Source: JANXXV01 sp040002435 (lineage in GTDB: Bacteria; Acidobacteriota; Terriglobia; Bryobacterales; Bryobacteraceae). From it: 64,000 nucleotides of DNA. A program made the translations under genes and the position numbers. Below are positions 55,581 through 63,766 of this stretch, piece by piece. The notes under the pieces are model-generated. The model did not search any database. It saw only the letters and a program-made list of their open reading frames with translations, and was not told the DNA's origin. The stretch is taken from positions 20,172 to 84,171 of the forward strand of contig JBDUEM010000003.1 of assembly GCA_040002435.1 (NCBI GenBank), in the 5' to 3' direction. Position 1 is the first letter of the stretch; each line of letters begins with the position of its first letter.

Positions 55581-55609
55581 AGGGGCTGACGGATCAGCCC
55601 CTCTACCTG
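55574..55609. terminator. Bidirectional terminator, perfect 16-bp stem
   Basis: Arms 55574-55589 (CAGGTAGAGGGGCTGA) and 55594-55609 are exact reverse complements around a CGGA tetraloop. It sits between the convergent unknown gene and clpC, and includes the TAG stop of the former. It can serve both directions. Confidence 0.85.
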
Positions 55610-55613
55610 ATTC

Positions 55614-58082
55614 TTAGAACATGTAGAGCGGGGTACCGGCGCCTACTTCCACCGGCTCTTCTTCTTCTTCAGTCGCTTCCTTGATCTGGCGGCAATAAAT
55701 GCCCGTATCGCCAAGGTAAACTTCGAGTTCGGACGGTCTGGCGAGCGTACCCTGGATCAAGGCTTCGGAAAGGGGATCCTCGATGTACTTCTGCAAGGCG
55801 CGGCGAAGAGGCCGCGCACCGTAGTTGCGGTCGCCGCAGGTCTTCTCCAATACGTAGCGGGCAGCGCCTTCCGCCAACCGGATCTTGATCTGCTTGGGGA
55901 CCAGGTTGACGTTGATCTGCTCGACGAGCAGGTTGATGATCTTCAACAAATCGTCGTCGGTGAGCGACGTGAAAAGGATCACTTCATCAAGCCGGTTCAG
56001 GAACTCCGGATTGAAAGACCGTTTCACCTCGGCCATCACCATGTCTTCCACCTTGCTGGGAACTCCCTCCAGGGCCGGTGCGGCGAAGCCAAGCTGGCCG
56101 CGCTTCTCCAGGAAGCGTGCGCCCAGGTTCGACGTCATGATGATAATGGTGTTCTTGAAGTCCACCGTGTTGCCGAGTCCGTCGGTCAACTGGCCGTCTT
56201 CAAAAACCTGCAGCAGGATATTGTAAATATCCGGGTGCGCTTTTTCGATTTCATCCAGCAGGATGATGGAATACGGCGCGCGCTTCACGCGTTCGGTGAG
56301 CTGGCCGCCTTCCTCGTAACCTACGTAGCCGGGGGGCGATCCGATCAGCTTCGAGACCGAATGCTTCTCCATGAACTCTGACATATCGAAACGGATGAGC
56401 GATTTTTCGCTGCCGAACAAGAAGTCGGCGAGAGCCCGCGCCACTTCGGTCTTACCGACGCCCGTGGGTCCGAGGAACAGGAACGATCCAGCGGGACGCT
56501 TGGGAGATTTCAAGCCCGCGCGCGAACGGCGGATGGCGCGGGATAAGGCGCTGATGGCCTTCGTCTGGCTGATGACCCTGCGGTGCAGTTCTTCTTCGAT
56601 GCGCAGAAGCTTGGTGACTTCCTCCTCGCGGATGGCAGTCATCGGCACGCCGGTCCAGCGCGCCACTACGTCTTCGATATCGTCTTTGGTGACAATTCCG
56701 GTGGAAGTGTCGTCCAGGTTGTACTTGTCGCGAAGAACGCGGAGGTTTTCGCGCTCCTTTCGTTCCTCGTCCGAGTAAAAGCGCGCCTTTTCGAACTCGT
56801 GGTTCGCGATGGCGTTTTCCATGCGGTGGACGATGAACTTGATGCGCTTCTGGATATCGGCCACTTCGCCCGGCAGCGTGGTCTGCCGCAGCTTGACCCG
56901 CGCGCCCGCCTCATCAATCAAGTCGATGGCCTTGTCCGGAAGAAAACGGTCTGGAATAAAGCGGGTGGACGTGAAGACGGCACTTTCCACCGCTTCGTCC
57001 GTGTAGGCGACGGCGTGAAACTTCTCGTACCGTTCCTTGATACCGAACAGAATGCGGACCGCGTCATTCTCGGTGGGCGGCGGAACCTTTACTGCCTGGA
57101 AGCGCCGTTCGAGCGAGCGATCCTTTTCAATCGACTTGCGATATTCGCTGGGCGTTGTCGCCCCGATGCATTGGATTTCGCCGCGTGAGAGCGCAGGCTT
57201 TAGAATATTGGCGGCATCCAGCGAGCCTTCGGCCGAACCCGCGCCGACCAGCGTATGAAGCTCGTCAATGAAGATGATGGCGTTCTGATTTTCCATCAAC
57301 TCTTTCATGATGGTCTTCAGCCGCTCTTCAAACTGACCGCGGTACTTGGTACCGGCGACAATCAGCGAAAGATCCAGCGCGAGAATGCGCTTGTCGGCCA
57401 GGAAAGAGGGAACATCGCCATCGGCAATGCGCTGCGCCAGTCCTTCCACAATCGCCGTCTTACCTACGCCGGGCTCGCCGATCAGCACCGGGTTGTTCTT
57501 GGTGCGGCGGCAGAGGATCTGGACAACCCGCTCCAGTTCATAATCGCGCCCGATGAGAGGATCCATGGAGCCGTCCATCGCCGTCTGCGTCAGATCTCGG
57601 CTGAATTCGGCAAGCAGCGAGCTTTCCTTGGGACGATTGGAGGACATTTTCTCAGAAGAGGACCGCGCAATCTCTTCCCGTACCTGCGAAAGCCGCAAGC
57701 CCCGCTCATGCAGTATCTCGGCGGCGAACGATTTGTCTTCCCGCAGCAGTCCGAGTAACAGGTGCTCGGTACCGATGTGCTTATGATTCAGACGCTCGGC
57801 TTCTTCGGCGCCATAGGCCAAAACTCGTTTGCACTCGTGGCTCAGCGGGAGGTCGACCGATGTCGAGACCTTCTCGCGGATGGTGGTGTGCGCTTCAATC
57901 TGCTTGCGGATGGACTCGATGGCTGCATGCGAACGGAGGAATCGATTCGCCAGCGCCTTGTCTTCGCGCAGCAGTCCGAGCAATAGATGTTCAGTCTCGA
58001 TGTATGGACTTCCGAACTGGCTCGCTTCGTACCTCGCGAAGAAGATGACCCGCCGTGCCTTCTCGGTATAGCGTTCAAACAT
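55614..58082 (-). CDS. clpC: ATP-dependent Clp protease ATP-binding subunit ClpC
   Basis: The protein has 822 residues from ATG 58082 (MFERYTEKARRVIFFARYEA), the normal ClpC N-terminus. Two Clp-N repeats are present, both with EHLLLGLLRED. AAA module 1 has GEPGVGKTA and IIFIDELHTLVGAGSAEG, a UVR-like middle region follows, and AAA module 2 has GPTGVGKTEVARALADFLFG in part and SIILLDEIEKAHPDI. The hexameric unfoldase feeds substrates to ClpP in the cytoplasm. No mcsA, mcsB or ctsR homologue lies nearby. Its start lies inside the end of the lolD-like gene (8-nt overlap). Confidence 0.97.
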   Translation of the reverse strand: MFERYTEKARRVIFFARYEASQFGSPYIETEHLLLGLLREDKALANRFLRSHAAIESIRKQIEAHTTIREKVSTSVDLPLSHECKRVLAYGAEEAERLNHKHIGTEHLLLGLLREDKSFAAEILHERGLRLSQVREEIARSSSEKMSSNRPKESSLLAEFSRDLTQTAMDGSMDPLIGRDYELERVVQILCRRTKNNPVLIGEPGVGKTAIVEGLAQRIADGDVPSFLADKRILALDLSLIVAGTKYRGQFEERLKTIMKELMENQNAIIFIDELHTLVGAGSAEGSLDAANILKPALSRGEIQCIGATTPSEYRKSIEKDRSLERRFQAVKVPPPTENDAVRILFGIKERYEKFHAVAYTDEAVESAVFTSTRFIPDRFLPDKAIDLIDEAGARVKLRQTTLPGEVADIQKRIKFIVHRMENAIANHEFEKARFYSDEERKERENLRVLRDKYNLDDTSTGIVTKDDIEDVVARWTGVPMTAIREEEVTKLLRIEEELHRRVISQTKAISALSRAIRRSRAGLKSPKRPAGSFLFLGPTGVGKTEVARALADFLFGSEKSLIRFDMSEFMEKHSVSKLIGSPPGYVGYEEGGQLTERVKRAPYSIILLDEIEKAHPDIYNILLQVFEDGQLTDGLGNTVDFKNTIIIMTSNLGARFLEKRGQLGFAAPALEGVPSKVEDMVMAEVKRSFNPEFLNRLDEVILFTSLTDDDLLKIINLLVEQINVNLVPKQIKIRLAEGAARYVLEKTCGDRNYGARPLRRALQKYIEDPLSEALIQGTLARPSELEVYLGDTGIYCRQIKEATEEEEEPVEVGAGTPLYMF

Positions 58083-58821
58083 AGTTTGTACCGTTTTCCC
58101 TACTTGCAGTTTTCTCAGACACGCCCTCGGCCTGCAAGGATACAAGAGCGCCGTGTTCCAACTTTAAGACGCGGTCGCAGCGTCTTGCGAATTCCAAATT
58201 GTGCGTTACGAACACTGAAGTGAGCTTATGAGTATGATGCATCTCATCAAATAGATCGGCTATTTTTCCGCCAGTAATATAGTCAAGGTTACCCGTTGGC
58301 TCGTCGGCCAGCAACACCTTGGGCCGCCCAACCAGCGCCCGAGCCAAAACAACACGCTGCTGTTCCCCGCCGGAAAGCTCCCCGGCGCGGTGCGACGACC
58401 GGCTCGCCAAGCCCACTTCATTCAATCGTTCCTGTGCGATAGGAGCTGCTTGAGACTGCGGAACACCACGTATCAACAACGGCATCATGACGTTCTCCAG
58501 CGCCGTAAACTCCGGCAGCAGGTAGTGCGTCTGCCAAACGAAGCCAATTTCGCGATTCCGGAAATCGGCGAGCGCCGATTCGTCCAGCGATGAGATTTCC
58601 CGGTCCCCAAAATATATTGTACCTTTGGTTGGCCGGTCGAGGCCCCCTAGTAAATGGAGTAGGGAAGATTTGCCGACACCGGACTCCCCCACCAGGGCAA
58701 CCCGTTCGCCAGGAGCAATTTCGAGATCGAGATCGTCGAACACAACTACTGTGTTCTCACCAGAGCGGTAGTGCTTGGTGAGCTGAACGGTGCGGATTCT
58801 GACTTCGCCGTCCGATTCCAA
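58075..58821 (-). CDS. ABC transporter ATP-binding protein, LolD-like
   Basis: The protein has 248 residues, beginning with TTG 58821. Walker A GESGVGKSS, the LolD-type stretch EIGFVWQTHYLLPEFTALEN, signature LSGGEQQRV, Walker B VLLADEPTGNLD and switch His in FVTHNLEFA are all intact. These place it in the LolD/MacB/FtsE group, probably part of the lipoprotein-release system. The membrane partner LolC/E is not in the window, because the upstream neighbour is divergent. The last 8 nt overlap clpC, so the two are translated from one mRNA, an unusual combination. Confidence 0.92.
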   Translation of the reverse strand: MESDGEVRIRTVQLTKHYRSGENTVVVFDDLDLEIAPGERVALVGESGVGKSSLLHLLGGLDRPTKGTIYFGDREISSLDESALADFRNREIGFVWQTHYLLPEFTALENVMMPLLIRGVPQSQAAPIAQERLNEVGLASRSSHRAGELSGGEQQRVVLARALVGRPKVLLADEPTGNLDYITGGKIADLFDEMHHTHKLTSVFVTHNLEFARRCDRVLKLEHGALVSLQAEGVSEKTASRENGTNYV

Positions 58822-58923
58822 AGCTGTGTGTGCCTCTTGGTACTAGTTTAGCGTGACGGGCGAGGATGTTTGCTATGGCGATTCCTTGCGCCGTTACGTC
58901 AGCTGGGATGCTATAACGCTCTT

Positions 58924-59310
58924 ATGCCGAGCGAACCGGAGCCAGAGGCGGCGGAGGAGCACTTGCGTCGAGTCCGCCGGATCTGTGGCAGCCTCCCGGA
59001 TACGGTAGAGAGGGTGTCTCACGGCGAACCGACGTTCTTCAGCAGCAAGAAAGTCTGCGTGATGTTCGCCAACAATCATCATCACGACGGCCGCATCGCC
59101 GTCTGGGTGGCTGCATTGCCCGGCGAGCAGGCGGAATTGGTACACCTTTCTCCGGAGAAGTATTTCGTTCCGCCATACGTTGGGAAGAGCGGTTGGATCG
59201 GTATTGAACTTGACGCGGTAAGCGACGAAGAACTGGCGATCCACATTCGGAACGCCTGGGCCCTGGTTGTCCCGAAAAAATCTAAGAAGCAAAGGAAAGT
59301 GAAAATATGA
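58924..59310 (+). CDS. MmcQ/YjbR family protein
   Basis: The protein has 128 residues from ATG 58924; the frame is open from 58870 without family-like sequence. LPDTVERVSHGEPTFFSSKK, VWVAALPGEQAELVHLSPEK and the C-terminal WALVVPKK match the YjbR/MmcQ DNA-binding-like fold. Its role is unknown. The stop overlaps the start of the DinB-like gene (ATGA). A second family member occurs 3 kb downstream at 62023. Confidence 0.85.
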   Translation: MPSEPEPEAAEEHLRRVRRICGSLPDTVERVSHGEPTFFSSKKVCVMFANNHHHDGRIAVWVAALPGEQAELVHLSPEKYFVPPYVGKSGWIGIELDAVSDEELAIHIRNAWALVVPKKSKKQRKVKI

Positions 59311-59831
59311 GGACATTCTTGTTAGCCGCACTTTTGACTACTGCGGTTTTGCAAGCCCAGCCGGCGGGTTTGTGGGAAGGTTACGACGGGGAATGGGGCC
59401 ACGTCTCCCGCCAGTTGATTGCTTTGGCGGAAGCGACTCCGCAGTCGCATTTCACGTGGCGTCCGGGGCCAGGTGTACGCTCCACCAGCGAGGTCTACAT
59501 GCACATTGCGCTGGCAAACTTTTCCCTGTTGAGTGCTACGGGACCGAAAATGCCGCCGGACATCAAGTCCGAGGAAATGGAGCGGACGGTGAAAACGAAG
59601 GCCGAAGTCATTGACTGGCTGAAGCGCTCCCTGCTGGCCGTAAAAGCAGCCCACGCCGCTGCGAAGCCCGAGGATCTGCAGCGCCGGGTGACGATCGCCA
59701 AGCGGGACGTGAATGTGGATGGGATGTACCTGCGGATTATCGTCCACGCCAATGAGCATATGGGGCAGTTGATTGCCTATTCCAGGATGAACGGCCTGGT
59801 GCCGCCGTGGTCGAAGCCCGGCGGAGAGTGA
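59307..59831 (+). CDS. DinB-like family protein, exported
   Basis: The protein has 174 residues. A signal peptide (MRTFLLAALLTTAVLQAQPA) precedes a four-helix-bundle protein of the DinB/DUF664 type, with a conserved His in YMHIALANF and the HxxxH pair in HANEHMGQLIAYSR, which together can hold a metal ion. DinB-like proteins act as metal-dependent transferases with thiol cofactors, or have unknown roles; export is common among acidobacterial members. It is coupled by ATGA overlap with the YjbR-like gene. Confidence 0.87.
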   Translation: MRTFLLAALLTTAVLQAQPAGLWEGYDGEWGHVSRQLIALAEATPQSHFTWRPGPGVRSTSEVYMHIALANFSLLSATGPKMPPDIKSEEMERTVKTKAEVIDWLKRSLLAVKAAHAAAKPEDLQRRVTIAKRDVNVDGMYLRIIVHANEHMGQLIAYSRMNGLVPPWSKPGGE

Positions 59832-59967
59832 GATCGTTTTATAATTCTCGTCTGCGTTCCACGTCGTCTTCTTTCGCGAATCAGACGGGTCTTTATGGGC
59901 GCCGTGGTGAGTCATGGAACCGCGGGCGTGGGATTCCACAATCAGGGTGAATCCCTCGCCGGAATCG

Positions 59968-59992
59968 CAGACGCCGGCTGGTACGGCGTCTG
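59968..59992 (+). terminator. Hairpin in the 59.8-60.05 kb intergenic region
   Basis: CAGACGCCG (59968-59976) and CGGCGTCTG (59984-59992) form a perfect 9-bp stem with a 7-nt loop. A second inverted repeat, GGGATTC and GAATCCC, lies just upstream (about 59931-59956). It may end the DinB-like transcript or form a structured leader for the caspase gene, whose start is 61 bp downstream. Confidence 0.4.
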
Positions 59993-60052
59993 TATGGCGA
60001 CTTGCGCCGTCGCGCCGCCAGCGGTACGACCCCGGCTTGATATCATCCCAAG

Positions 60053-62026
60053 ATGAGAAAAACTGTTCCTCTGCTTCTGCTGGCAGCGACTCTGTTCGGC
60101 CAGCAGACCCGCGATTTACAGTTTGAACCCGAACAACCAATCAATCCACTAAAGGACCGTGGCACGCGGTGGGCGCTGGTTGTCGGTATTTCCAACCACC
60201 AGCACCTGCCGCCGGCGGCGCAGCTGCGTTTCGCACATCGCGACGCGGAGGATTTTGCGGCATTTCTGCGCACCGTTCCCGGAGGGGCGCTGCCCGCCAG
60301 TCACATCCGGCTGCTGACCAATGAGCGGGCCACGCTTGCCGCCATCCGGGCCTCGCTGCATACGTGGCTCGTGCAGTCTGCCGGGCCCGAAGATGTCGTC
60401 TATGTTTTCTTCGCCGGCCACGGCGTAGTGGGGGAGCAGGACGAGGCTTACTTCATCGCAAACGATACAGATCCCCAGAATCTCCACGCCACGGGCCTCT
60501 CATTCCGCGAGGTGGACGCGACGCTGAGCAATCGTCTGCGTGCCGGTCTTGTCATGATGGTGGCCGACGCGTGCCGGTCGGGCCGCCTGGGCTGGTCGAG
60601 CTACGGGCCGGATATTCCCAGCCGTGCGGGTGCGCCGATGGCCGCCATCGGTCAGGGCGACCGGTCGTTCCTACGGTTGCTCGCGTCACGCGCGAGTGAA
60701 CGGTCTTTTGAGGACGAACGCTGGGGCGGCGGCCACGGCGTCTTCACTTATACGCTGCTGGAGGGGTTGCGGGGAAAGGGGCACACCGATGCAAGCCAGC
60801 CCATCCGCGCTTCGGAAGTAATTGACTACGTAGCGAAGATTGTTCCCGAAGAGACGCGCGCGCAGCAGCATCCGCGCGTTGCCGGAAATTTCGATGCGCG
60901 GCTGTCGCTGGCCGTGCTGGCGCCTTCTCCTTTACGTCCGGAACCGTCGCTGGCCGCCTCCCTCGAATTGGCGGGGCCTCCAGGGACAGCTATCTACGTC
61001 GATGATGTTTTTCGCGGCAGGATTCGTCCCACTGGAACGCTCCGGGTGGATGGTGTGACGGCACGCCAGAGCCGGGTCTCGGCGGACTTGCCGGATGGCA
61101 CGATCCTCGGGGGCACCGTTACCGCGCGCAGCGGAGTCACGCGCGTGAATATTCAGCCGCCAGATACCGACCGCCTGATGCAGTTGCAGGCGAGGCTACG
61201 AAGCGGGCAGGCACTGGAGGCGTTTGACGGCTACGCGAGCCAGCCATTTCCCGCATCCCAACGCGCGGTGGCCGCCTCCATGATGAGCGATGCGCTGGAG
61301 GAGCTGGGGCAGGCATGCGTCAGCGACTATGTGCAATCCACGGCGACCGGTCCCAAGAAGGTCATGCTGCGGCGGGCGGTGGCGGCCTACGAACGGTTGC
61401 AAACGCTGCGCCCCAACGATGCGGCCATCGAGACCCGGCGTGTCTTCTGCGTGGGCAGATTTCAAATCGCTGACGGGAAGTTCAATGAAGCCGTAGCCAG
61501 CCTGCAGGAATCGCTGCGGCGGGACCCGCAATTTGCCTGCGCGCAGAATGCTCTAGGGGTGGCGCTCGACCGCCTGAACCGCAAGGATGAAGCGCGGCAA
61601 GCCTTCGAGCGGGCGGCCCGGTTGACCCCGGAGTGGGGTTTGCCTCCGTTCCAGATCGCGTCCCAGCTGATTACCGCCGGGAAGCTCCGCGAAGCCTTGC
61701 CGCACCTGGAGGACGCGGTGAAGTTTAACCCGCGTTCGGTCGGCACGCGGTGGAGTCTGATGCGGCTGAACCGGCTGCTTGGCCGCCCGGCTGAGGCCGA
61801 GCGCGTTGGCCTGGACCTTTTGAAGGTGAACCCCAACTATGCGCCGGCACACATGGAACTGGGGTTGACCTACGAGGCTGCGGGAAATGCGGCGAAGGCG
61901 GCCGAGCAGTACGATCTCTACCTGCTGCTGGCGCCAAACTTCACAGACAGTACGGAGGTCCGCTCCCGCAGTGAGCGGCTGAAGGCCCAGGGGAGCAGGC
62001 CCGTGCCGACTCTCAAGAGGAAATGA
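60053..62026 (+). CDS. Secreted caspase-like (peptidase C14) protein with TPR repeats
   Basis: The protein has 657 residues. A signal peptide (MRKTVPLLLLAATLFGQQ) is followed by a caspase-fold domain (about 35-290) beginning RWALVVGISNHQHLP. The catalytic dyad is His123 in FFAGHGVVG and Cys174 in ADACRSG, both present. A PEGA-like domain (about 305-380), with GTAIYVDDVFRGRIRPTG, and a TPR array (about 385-640) follow. Acidic residues that usually form the P1-Arg/Lys pocket of metacaspases cannot be assigned securely. Export means it acts in the periplasm or outside rather than on cytoplasmic proteins. The stop overlaps the start of the second YjbR gene. Confidence 0.92.
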   Translation: MRKTVPLLLLAATLFGQQTRDLQFEPEQPINPLKDRGTRWALVVGISNHQHLPPAAQLRFAHRDAEDFAAFLRTVPGGALPASHIRLLTNERATLAAIRASLHTWLVQSAGPEDVVYVFFAGHGVVGEQDEAYFIANDTDPQNLHATGLSFREVDATLSNRLRAGLVMMVADACRSGRLGWSSYGPDIPSRAGAPMAAIGQGDRSFLRLLASRASERSFEDERWGGGHGVFTYTLLEGLRGKGHTDASQPIRASEVIDYVAKIVPEETRAQQHPRVAGNFDARLSLAVLAPSPLRPEPSLAASLELAGPPGTAIYVDDVFRGRIRPTGTLRVDGVTARQSRVSADLPDGTILGGTVTARSGVTRVNIQPPDTDRLMQLQARLRSGQALEAFDGYASQPFPASQRAVAASMMSDALEELGQACVSDYVQSTATGPKKVMLRRAVAAYERLQTLRPNDAAIETRRVFCVGRFQIADGKFNEAVASLQESLRRDPQFACAQNALGVALDRLNRKDEARQAFERAARLTPEWGLPPFQIASQLITAGKLREALPHLEDAVKFNPRSVGTRWSLMRLNRLLGRPAEAERVGLDLLKVNPNYAPAHMELGLTYEAAGNAAKAAEQYDLYLLLAPNFTDSTEVRSRSERLKAQGSRPVPTLKRK

Positions 62027-62376
62027 TGGAGGTCGAAATCATCCGGCGGCTCTGTCTTTCCTTTCCTCATGCCACGGAGGACATTCAATGGGGAAACGAC
62101 CTGCTGTTTCGTATTTACAAGAAGATTTTCGTCGGCGTTTCGCTCAGCCCGTCCTCGCAAGGCCAGTTTTCGTTCAAGTGTACGCCGGAGCAGTTTGCGG
62201 AACTGGTGGAGCGGGACGGAATTATCCCTGCTCCTTATGTGGCCCGCTACCACTGGGTAATGGTGGAACGCGATGAAGCACTTTCCGTGGCGGAGTTCCG
62301 GCTGTTCCTTCGCAATTCGTACGACCTGGTGAGCGCGAAGCTTCCGGCAAAGGTACGGAAGCAGTTAGGGATTTAA
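62023..62376 (+). CDS. MmcQ/YjbR family protein
   Basis: The protein has 117 residues with two consecutive ATG codons at 62023 and 62026; the first overlaps the stop of the caspase gene. LCLSFPHATEDIQWGNDLLF, FSFKCTPEQFAELVERDGI and YHWVMVERDEAL are typical YjbR/MmcQ motifs. Function unknown. It is convergent with the MarR gene, the two overlapping by 4 bp at their stops. Confidence 0.9.
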   Translation: MMEVEIIRRLCLSFPHATEDIQWGNDLLFRIYKKIFVGVSLSPSSQGQFSFKCTPEQFAELVERDGIIPAPYVARYHWVMVERDEALSVAEFRLFLRNSYDLVSAKLPAKVRKQLGI

Positions 62377-62807
62377 GACGCAGACTCCGCAAACCGGCCC
62401 AGCTTCTTCAGGAGGGCAATTGTCTGCAACCGCTCGGCTTTCGAAAGTCCTTCCGTCGCCGCTTCCATGGCCTCGGCATGCTGGGCAAACGCGCATTCAA
62501 TCAAAGTCCGGCCCGCCTCCGTCAGGTGAACCACACGGGCACGGCGGTCCGACTCAACGTTCTCACGGCTCACCAATCCACGACGGACCAGCCGGTCGAC
62601 AGCCACGCTGATAGATCCGCTGGTGAGCATCACCTTGGGGCCTATGGTGTTTACCGGCAGCGGCCCCTTATGCAGCAGAACTTCCAGCACGGCGAAGTCG
62701 GACCAGTTCAGGTCCAGCGACGCAATGCTCTGGTCTGCCCGGGCGCGGAGCGTACTATACGCTTTCCAGAGCACCAGCCAAAGATGAATTCCCGATGTGT
62801 TGCCCAT
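62373..62807 (-). CDS. MarR-family transcriptional regulator
   Basis: The protein has 144 residues from ATG 62807, where the family begins (MGNTSGIHLWLVLWKAYSTL). The winged helix comprises LNWSDFAVLEVLLHKGPLPV, MLTSGSISVAVDRLVRRGLV and the wing ESDRRARVVHLTEAGRTL. Dimerisation helices lie at both ends. It is divergent from the pirin gene with 56 bp between starts and an inverted repeat in between, so control of pirin and of itself is likely. MarR/pirin pairs usually respond to phenolics, electrophiles or oxidants. Confidence 0.93.
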   Translation of the reverse strand: MGNTSGIHLWLVLWKAYSTLRARADQSIASLDLNWSDFAVLEVLLHKGPLPVNTIGPKVMLTSGSISVAVDRLVRRGLVSRENVESDRRARVVHLTEAGRTLIECAFAQHAEAMEAATEGLSKAERLQTIALLKKLGRFAESAS

Positions 62808-62821
62808 TTGAATCCTTTTGA

Positions 62822-62841
62822 AGTATCTTAACATCAATACT
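62822..62841. promoter_or_regulatory. Inverted repeat between marR-like and pirin genes
   Basis: AGTAT (62822-62826) and ATACT (62837-62841) flank 10 bp, an AT-rich palindrome of the size bound by MarR dimers, in the middle of the 56-bp divergent region. Confidence 0.45.
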
Positions 62842-62863
62842 CTTGACAGGGAGGTAAAGGAAA

Positions 62864-63766
62864 ATGGCAAACGAAAGAAAAATCAAGCAGGTATTGCCCA
62901 GCATGAGAGCTACCGAGGGCGACGGAATGGTGATTCACCGGGCATTTCCGGGCAGCAGCGTATCGGAGATAGACCCGTTTCTGCTGCTCGACGAGATGGG
63001 TCCCCTGGAGTTCAAGGCCGGGCAGGGCGGCGGGTTTCCGGACCATCCCCACAGGGGCTTTGAGACGGTGACTTATTTACTCGAGGGGCAGATGGAACAC
63101 CGCGATTCGAGTGGAAATCATGGAGTTCTGCGGCCCGGCGATGTGCAATGGATGACGGCCGGCTCGGGACTGGTGCACTCGGAAATGCCGGGTTCGGATC
63201 TGCTTCGCAATGGCGGAGCGCTGCACGGATTCCAGTTATGGGTCAATCTGCCAAAGAGCAGGAAGATGACTGCTCCGCACTATCAGGAACTGGCGTCATC
63301 GCGAATTCCCGTGGCCAGAAATGAAGCGGGCAATGTCGAGGTAAAGGTGGTTTCGGGCGAGTCGCTTGGCGTGAAAGGACCCATTCAGAGCGAGAATCCG
63401 ATCGTATATCTTCATGTAACGATACAACCGGGAGGCGAGTATAAGCAGACGATTCCGGCCGGCTACACGGCGATTGCCTACCTCATTGAAGGCGCTGGAA
63501 CCTTTGACGCGAAGTCAGGCGTAGTGAAAGCGCGCAAAGTGATCGTATTTGAGAATGACGGCGATTCGGTGGTGGTATCGAATCCCGCGGGAAGCGCGGA
63601 GACGCTCAGCTTCCTGCTGCTGGCAGGTGCGCCGTTAAACGAGCCGGTGGCACGCTACGGACCGTTTGTGATGAACACGCGCGATGAACTCTACGAGGCT
63701 TTCGAGGACTATCGGAGCGGCCGGATGGGCACTATCTCGCACCCGGCACCGTCCTCGGCGAACTAA
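62864..63766 (+). CDS. Pirin family protein
   Basis: The protein has 300 residues, with GGAGG well placed before ATG 62864. The N-terminal cupin holds the pirin iron site HPHRGFETVTYLLEGQMEH, with the later Glu/His in GLVHSEMPG. The C-terminal cupin (about 175-285) starts ENPIVYLHVTIQPGG and matches Pirin_C. Pirins may act as quercetinase-like dioxygenases or redox-sensing regulators. Divergent from the MarR-like gene, convergent with the AI-2E gene (4-bp overlap at the stops). Confidence 0.95.
   Translation: MANERKIKQVLPSMRATEGDGMVIHRAFPGSSVSEIDPFLLLDEMGPLEFKAGQGGGFPDHPHRGFETVTYLLEGQMEHRDSSGNHGVLRPGDVQWMTAGSGLVHSEMPGSDLLRNGGALHGFQLWVNLPKSRKMTAPHYQELASSRIPVARNEAGNVEVKVVSGESLGVKGPIQSENPIVYLHVTIQPGGEYKQTIPAGYTAIAYLIEGAGTFDAKSGVVKARKVIVFENDGDSVVVSNPAGSAETLSFLLLAGAPLNEPVARYGPFVMNTRDELYEAFEDYRSGRMGTISHPAPSSAN

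Noticed and set aside
59322..60140. Minus-strand open frame of 272 codons
   Set aside because: It crosses the DinB-like gene, the structured intergenic region and the start of the caspase gene in antisense, with no domain.
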